The notes under the pieces are model-generated. The model was not told the DNA's origin and did not search any database. It saw only the letters and a program-made list of their open reading frames with translations. Below are positions 58,821-64,000 of a stretch of 64,000 nt of DNA, in pieces (the first letter of the stretch is position 1; every line of letters begins with the position of its first letter). This stretch comes from Gelatoporia subvermispora B (taxonomy: Eukaryota > Basidiomycota > Agaricomycetes > Polyporales > Gelatoporiaceae), in assembly GCA_000320605.2 (NCBI GenBank), contig KB445792.1, positions 439,581 through 503,580 on the forward strand, in the 5' to 3' direction. A program made the position numbers and the translations under genes.

Positions 58821-61800
58821 TCACCTTCGCACCCATCTCAGCCAACCCGGGCCCGCTTTTGCAACTACAATCCATCCCAACACTGCGCTCGCAACTTCGA
58901 AAACGACATACGTCCTCCTAGGACCGACCACGAATGCGACAGCAGCGAGTGCGAGGAACGGCCAACGCGTCTGCCTGCTTAACACGCCCTGACCACGCCC
59001 TGCCCACTCGACGACAATCAAGGCAGGTGCCACACACAGGACGTTGTGGTCGCCCCCGAATGGCGCCGTCAGTCCGGCAGATGCGAGCGTGCGCACCCAC
59101 ACGGCGAGCACCGGAGCAGCCAGCGGTAGCAGCCATGTCAGCATGAGCAGCAGGTGTGCGGACTGATGGAAGGTGTTTGATGGGTCGTCCCGTGGCCTTG
59201 CGTGGGGCGGCGACGGGGACGGTGAGCGCAGCGATGATGAACGTGATCGTGGCCTGAGACCACGCGGGTCATCGTCGTCGTTGGCCTGTGACGATGTCGG
59301 AATGAGGGGTATGGCGACGCCTGTACGCACGGAGTGCTCTACTAGTGCTGGTGGGACGAGGGACTGTGCAGCACATGTCCAGAAGTGGTAGACCCATGCG
59401 CCGAGGAATGCGACTTGCCACGGTACAACGAGCGCAATGAGAGCCACCACAAATGCAAAGCCTAACAAAGCGCTCCTAGACGTGTGGTCGCTGACATCCG
59501 GTGACTTTCTTGCTCTGCATGATCGAACAGAATATGAGAAGACAGCAATGAGACCTCCGACAGATTCGACATACCTAGCACCGAATAGCTTCAGGAACTG
59601 TCGTGCGCACCACATCGAAAACGCCAATACTCCCCAGCTCAAGCTCACCAGGCCGGAGACAACCAGCAACAGTAGAGGCGCCAAAGGCGAGAGTAACGGT
59701 TCCCCGCTATTTCCGAGGTACAGTCCAATCGGTAATGGGACAAGGGACAGGGCGAACGAGAGTGGAATCAGGCGCGGGAGTAGATACGACGCAAAGCGAG
59801 ATAGCGACGCAGATACCGATGGAGTAGCAGCTGTAACGAACTCATGAGCTTCCACTCAGCCAGGCAATCTGTATGATAGGAAGTTTCTCACCATCTTTAC
59901 TTCGCGACAGTGCGTCCCATACGATTATGGCAACAACTCCTACGGCCCATGCTCCAGCCGAACTAGCATACCTGGTGCTGGCACGGCCAAGTGTGCCCCA
60001 CCAGTCGAGCGAGATATCGATGCGTTCCAGGGCACAAGTCGTGTCTCCTGTGCTATAGAGCTTTATGTCCAAGCCGACAGAGGGAGGGGAGATGAATGGG
60101 CCCGCTGTGTGTGCATGGAGCAACACAGGGCGTACAGGAGATGTCAGTAGAGGATAATAGTGTGTCTCCCTCGAATCGAAGATAGAGTGTGAGTTATGCT
60201 CGAGTAGAGGAGGGAACAGAACATCTATCACGAGTTAATCCCGGAAGATTCGTAGTGGTTGGCAGTAGCACGCACCGCGGCAGGACGCAGCATCCCCATC
60301 TTGAAAAACAGGTTGTACGCGATATACCAAAAGCGAGCTCGTCAGGATACGAGTGGTGCGTATTGTCGTCGTCAGCGTCGACGGTATAGGAAGGTTGATT
60401 GAGACTGTCGAGAAGATCGGGGCTACATGAATTGTAGTATGGTCAAGATTTCCTGCAGGTCCTACCACGATCATAGTTTGGGACATACCGAAAGGACCTG
60501 CCGTGTCGACCACTTCATTTGTTGGTACGAATCCGCCAGACACCCAACCTCGACCGTCCGCATCGTCGATCTTGACTGCAATATATGCATCCTTTCCGGC
60601 GGAAACTTCAGCTTCAAACGCTACAATTCCTTCGGATTCGTCAGCCCCTCCTTCGTTATCTACCATAGGTACAGGGAACGGCGCGCCGGAGATAGGCTGC
60701 GGTAGCAGCTTGTGAACAGCAGGCTGAACTCGTACGCAGTCGCTGAAAGCAGAACCAGGGGCGCGGTCGTCGTCGGAGAAAGACAACGACGGGCAACGGA
60801 AGATAGATGCTCGAAGTGAGAGCGGGACCTGCGGGGCAACGGGAGGGACAGCGCCACGCACGAACAGCGCAAATCGCGCAGGAGTGGAGAGATTGGAAGA
60901 GTCTGATGATTGAGGAAGAGGAAACAGGTATGTCCTTGAACCGCGAGGTTCTTTGAGCACGAGCTTCATTCCAACAGGTAAGACTTCCGCGTCTCCCTCT
61001 TGTATCCTCATTCCGTCTTCTGTTTCTGCGATGGTAGGAGCTTCGCTTCCGTCTCGAATCCACCGATTTAGAGCTTGCACACGACCCTCAGCGGTAGGGG
61101 ACGCAGCAATTTCGAGAGTCGCGCGGGCAACACGCCAGCGCACCTGGTGGCACCATACCATCTCGCGATGCCCTACGCCTGTCCAACTTCCCTCGAGTGC
61201 ACTGCTGAATATTGTACGTCTGTACCCGTCCCCGTTTTCTGCAGCAGACTGCGGGTCGGAAGGAGAGATGGGAGGTAAGATACAGGACTCGGAGGGAATC
61301 ATGAGGTCGGTTGCACCGCCGCATAGTGAGAGTATCGGTGTCGATACATCCGCGAGGTGGTCGTTGATGGATGCATAGAGCACGTCGACCCGTCGATCAA
61401 ATCGAGCAGGAGGAAGAGCATGGGGAGTGGACATAGTGATCACTGCAGATACGTTTGGGTGTGGGAGGAGTGCATTCGCGACGATGCCACCCATAGAATG
61501 GCCCAAGAGGATGATCGACTGTGGGCGAGAGGGGTACAGCGAGAGGATGTAGTCGATTGCTGCCTTGGTATATGCAGTCTCTGCATCCAATGTCGGTCCA
61601 TGAAACGCAGAGAGGTCCTCATTGAACTCGACTGCTCTCGCACATCGGTCATGGTGCATGCGCAGGACAAAGCTTGGCACGTACGCGTGAAGAAATCTAA
61701 TGGTTTGTACGGCCCACCCTGGAACTCAGGGGCAACTTGGTAGGGCAGGGAGAAGTACTGGCGCGCCGCGGAAGACGAGATGGAACGCACTTGGTGGGAC

Positions 61801-62131
61801 GACCCTGCGTTACCTGGGATGAAAAGCACTGGCGCACCGTGCAGCTTCACTACTCTCAGTCAAGCTCGTGCAACCGAATGCCCAATAGTCATTATATGTG
61901 TCATACCTGATGCGATTCCCAGCCTACTTCACGATACAACCAGAGCGAATACCGTTTCGCAAAGGGCGTCCAGCGTTCATCGAATCCGGCCTGTAATAGG
62001 TAGGACGGTGACATCCGAGACATACGACATCCTTGCGGCGATAGCGACGACACAATGTCGAGAGCCGTCTGATAGAACAGTGCTACGCATAGAATAGAGA
62101 AAAGGCTAAGAAGGTATAGCAGCTTGGACAT
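58821..62131 (-). CDS. BST1: GPI inositol deacylase (Bst1/PGAP1)
   Basis: ER membrane enzyme that removes the acyl chain from inositol of GPI anchors before ER exit. The ATG at 62131 begins a signal-anchor (MSKLLYLLSLFSILCVALFY). Conserved parts: CRMSRMSPSYLLQ; RYSLWLYREVG; GAPVLFIPGNAGSSHQVRSI; VEFNEDLSAFHGPTLDAETA; YILSLYPSRPQSIILLGHSM with the lipase elbow GHSMGG (nucleophile Ser, near 61505-61490); VITMSTPHALPPARFDR; and GHREMVWCHQVRWRVA, holding the probable catalytic His. A long luminal beta region follows. The C-terminal third carries several hydrophobic segments (59820-59500 and 59160-58850), as in the family. Ends WLRWVRR at 58821. All domain parts are intact. Confidence 0.93.
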
Positions 62132-62790
62132 TGAGACCCGCGGTCGTCATCGACGACAAGCACGGATGAGCGATGAGGCTTTTGGAACCTGTGATCGTCT
62201 TGTAAGCGTGGTTCAAACCGGGCTACAAATGAATTGTAGCGTGGTTGTAGTGCGTTTGTAAGGGGACTAGAATCGACTACCAATGAGGGCGAGTGGATTC
62301 GGGGGGCATGGCGGCGGGGGCGGATGGCTGGTTTTCAACGTCATGCAAGTGCTCCGTTGTGTCCGCCGCCTTGCTCAATTTACCGCCTTGCCTCCTTCCT
62401 CCTCGCTACCTCCTCGTGTCGACGGCTAGCTTGCTTTTCCATCTCTTAGACGGTGTGCATCTCGGCAAAGGCGAACGATCTACGATACAGAAGCGAGCGA
62501 ACCAAGCGACGTCCAGTCTCGATTTGCACGCATAACCTCGGAACCGGCCATTCGCAGGATAATTGCCTCTGCAGGACATCCAACCGTATCTGACCTCTAG
62601 CAGGCGTTTTCGTGTTGCTTTAGGGCACGAGGCTCGGATAGCTCAAGTCGGCACGATCTGGAAGTCGGACACCTCTGCTGGGCCCCGTCCTGCGCTGTCA
62701 GCTTGTGCATTCCCTCATCCATAAATCTACATTAGAATATCTCAGGAGCTTCATTACGACCGTTCAGGGTCTCTCCACCAACCACACACA
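62132..62790. other. Divergent promoter region of Bst1-like and Mg-transporter-like genes
   Basis: About 660 bp between divergent starts. C/T-rich stretches lie at 62370-62440. No TATA box or exon was identified with confidence. Confidence 0.45.
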
Positions 62791-64000
62791 ATGGCTTCAC
62801 CAGACGGCAACTCGATCCTCAATAGTTCCTTCTCCAGCTCTCCTAGACCCATCCGCGCGCCTTCAGACCACTCTCCTGTCCGGCACCGCCTGTCTACCTC
62901 GACTGCACCGAATTCAAGTCCACCAGATGACCACAGACCCCGCTTGTCTCCTACCCTATCTCGCCAGTACAACAACCCGCACGACCCGCAGCTGCGAGAG
63001 AGGCAGAGAACGATGGACGCCGACATGGCAATCCAGCTTTCGCGTGCACGCTCGAATACCGTCACTGGCACTGGCTCATCCCCGGTCATCTCGCCAGTAT
63101 CTCCCATCGCGTCCATCCCAAGACGTGCGTCCGATGACTTGCCTGGCTCTGAGCCCCTTGCCTTCTCTTTTCAGGAGGAGCGTGATCTCGAAACCGCACG
63201 CACAGGCGGCCCGCCGGACGACATGATCGCGCCCTCCCCTGCGCCAGAGCTCCCTCAGCAACCTCTGCGCACCGACATGCACCTCAACCACCTCTCCGCC
63301 GGGCACGACCCCACGCTGCTCGTCACGCTGCAGCAGGACGCCGCGCAGGATGCGGAGGGCGACGCGCTCGGTGGGCTACCGATGTACCAGGCGAGCGTTG
63401 GCTCCCCCGGGCCCGAGCGTCCGATGTACGACTTTGACCACATGGAGATTTTTGCGCGCGAGGAGAAGGTCCGGCTTGGTATCCAGACTCCCGCACACCC
63501 TGGCACGAACGGCTTCGACTTTCACGCCAGCTCACCAAACCCTGGTGGGGAGGGCACGAGCTTGGACGGTGTGCCGCGCACGCGCCACCGCAAATTGTCG
63601 CAGAGCTCCCCGCACCCGCGCCGCGGGAAGATGGCGCTCTTCGAGCAGCCTGGTGGTGCACCACCGCCAGCCCTTGCGGCCCGGGCGCCACACCTCCTCG
63701 GGCACTACACCACCCCACTTAGCGCTGTCCCGTCGTACGAGCAGCTTCCTGGCGCAGGCCAGAATGGGTTCGTAGGTGGCGGGAACGGCGTGCCCATTCC
63801 TGGTGCCAGTACTAGTGCCGCAGGACAAGGTCACGATAGGCCATACCGCTTCTCGTTCTACTCGAATGCCCTCAGTGCGACCATTCATGCGCGGAGTCTG
63901 AGCGAGCTGCCGGCCGAAGGACAGACATTTGAGGACATGTTCCTGGGCAGGCCAGGATCTAGTCACTCTACCGGGACGACTCCGACTGCGAATTTGACCA
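62791..64000 (+). CDS. Probable CorA-family Mg2+ transporter (Alr1/Mnr2 type), N-terminal part only
   Basis: An uninterrupted frame of 403 codons runs from ATG 62791 (context cacaATGGCT) to the window edge, so the gene is 3'-truncated here. The N-terminal 370 residues are disordered, Ser/Pro/Arg-rich cytosolic sequence, with RRASDDLPGSEPLAFSFQEE and DFDHMEIFAREEKVRLGIQT. Near the edge it reads PYRFSFYSNALSATIHARSL followed by SELPAEGQTFEDMFLG. That segment resembles the conserved strand just ahead of the CorA cytosolic domain in fungal Alr1/Mnr2 proteins. The membrane part with the GMN selectivity motif would lie beyond 64000, so transport function cannot be confirmed from this window. Confidence 0.6.
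   Translation, partial: MASPDGNSILNSSFSSSPRPIRAPSDHSPVRHRLSTSTAPNSSPPDDHRPRLSPTLSRQYNNPHDPQLRERQRTMDADMAIQLSRARSNTVTGTGSSPVISPVSPIASIPRRASDDLPGSEPLAFSFQEERDLETARTGGPPDDMIAPSPAPELPQQPLRTDMHLNHLSAGHDPTLLVTLQQDAAQDAEGDALGGLPMYQASVGSPGPERPMYDFDHMEIFAREEKVRLGIQTPAHPGTNGFDFHASSPNPGGEGTSLDGVPRTRHRKLSQSSPHPRRGKMALFEQPGGAPPPALAARAPHLLGHYTTPLSAVPSYEQLPGAGQNGFVGGGNGVPIPGASTSAAGQGHDRPYRFSFYSNALSATIHARSLSELPAEGQTFEDMFLGRPGSSHSTGTTPTANLT

Noticed and set aside
62620..62700. tRNA-like stretch (GGATAGCTCAAGTCGG)
   Set aside because: The apparent D-arm is not followed by an anticodon stem or a GTTCRANNC T-loop; no cloverleaf can be drawn.
1..64000. CRISPR arrays, rRNA, bacterial operons or phage genes
   Set aside because: None seen; intron structure and gene content are those of a fungal nuclear chromosome.

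Overview
The window is nuclear DNA of a filamentous basidiomycete, most likely an agaricomycete and possibly a polypore. Nearly every gene is broken by many short GT-AG introns of about 45-60 nt. Gene content fits this group: a tandem array of aryl-alcohol-oxidase-type GMC oxidoreductases, a DUF6699-type protein, a fungal microsomal P450 and ERMES Mdm34. The exact order is inference. All gene models below were assembled by hand from splice signals plus reading-frame and family continuity; no database or RNA evidence was available.

Layout. 1-10.1 kb: three head-to-tail GMC oxidoreductase paralogues on the minus strand; the leftmost runs off the window. 11.5-14.1 kb: Atg22-like transporter (+). 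14.5-16.3 kb: SIN-pathway Cdc14 (-). 16.6-17.9 kb: FAH-family hydrolase (+). 18.8-21.0 kb: cytochrome P450 (+). 21.9-22.7 kb: zinc-finger-like unknown (-). 23.8-25.1 kb: Spt3 of SAGA (+), convergent with Ddi1 (-). 27.2-27.6 kb: small unknown gene (+). 27.7-29.1 kb: Atg29 (-). 29.4-30.8 kb: Yih1/IMPACT (-). 31.2-33.6 kb: succinate-semialdehyde dehydrogenase-like ALDH (+) whose usual C-terminal end was not found. 35.5-36.1 kb: non-autonomous hAT-like DNA transposon with an exact 8-bp target duplication. 36.75-37.7 kb: DUF6699 protein (+). 39.4-41.6 kb: Mdm34 (+), convergent with a Virilizer-like m6A-writer subunit (-, 41.8-45.8 kb). 46.0-47.0 kb: Orm1/2 sphingolipid regulator (+), convergent with Mtd1-type methylene-THF dehydrogenase (-, 47.2-48.7 kb). 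49.0-50.7 kb: arrestin-like protein (-). 51.3-52.3 kb: protein phosphatase inhibitor 2 (-). 53.1-54.7 kb: STIMATE-family membrane protein (-). 55.2-58.2 kb: Uds1-domain coiled-coil protein (-). 58.8-62.1 kb: Bst1/PGAP1 GPI inositol deacylase (-). 62.8 kb to the right edge: N-terminal part of a probable CorA/Alr-Mnr2 Mg transporter (+).

The left 10 kb is the accessory part: duplicated extracellular or peroxide-producing oxidase-type genes typical of wood and litter decay. Most of the rest is conserved housekeeping: transcription, autophagy, septation, ER lipid and GPI metabolism, one-carbon metabolism, ER-mitochondria contact and RNA methylation. No obvious metabolic gene cluster or defence system is present. 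The most notable items are a conserved 8-nt micro-exon in the FAD-binding motif of all three GMC genes, the hAT-like MITE, the Virilizer homologue, the altered 3' end of the ALDH gene, and a GC-AG intron in ORM.
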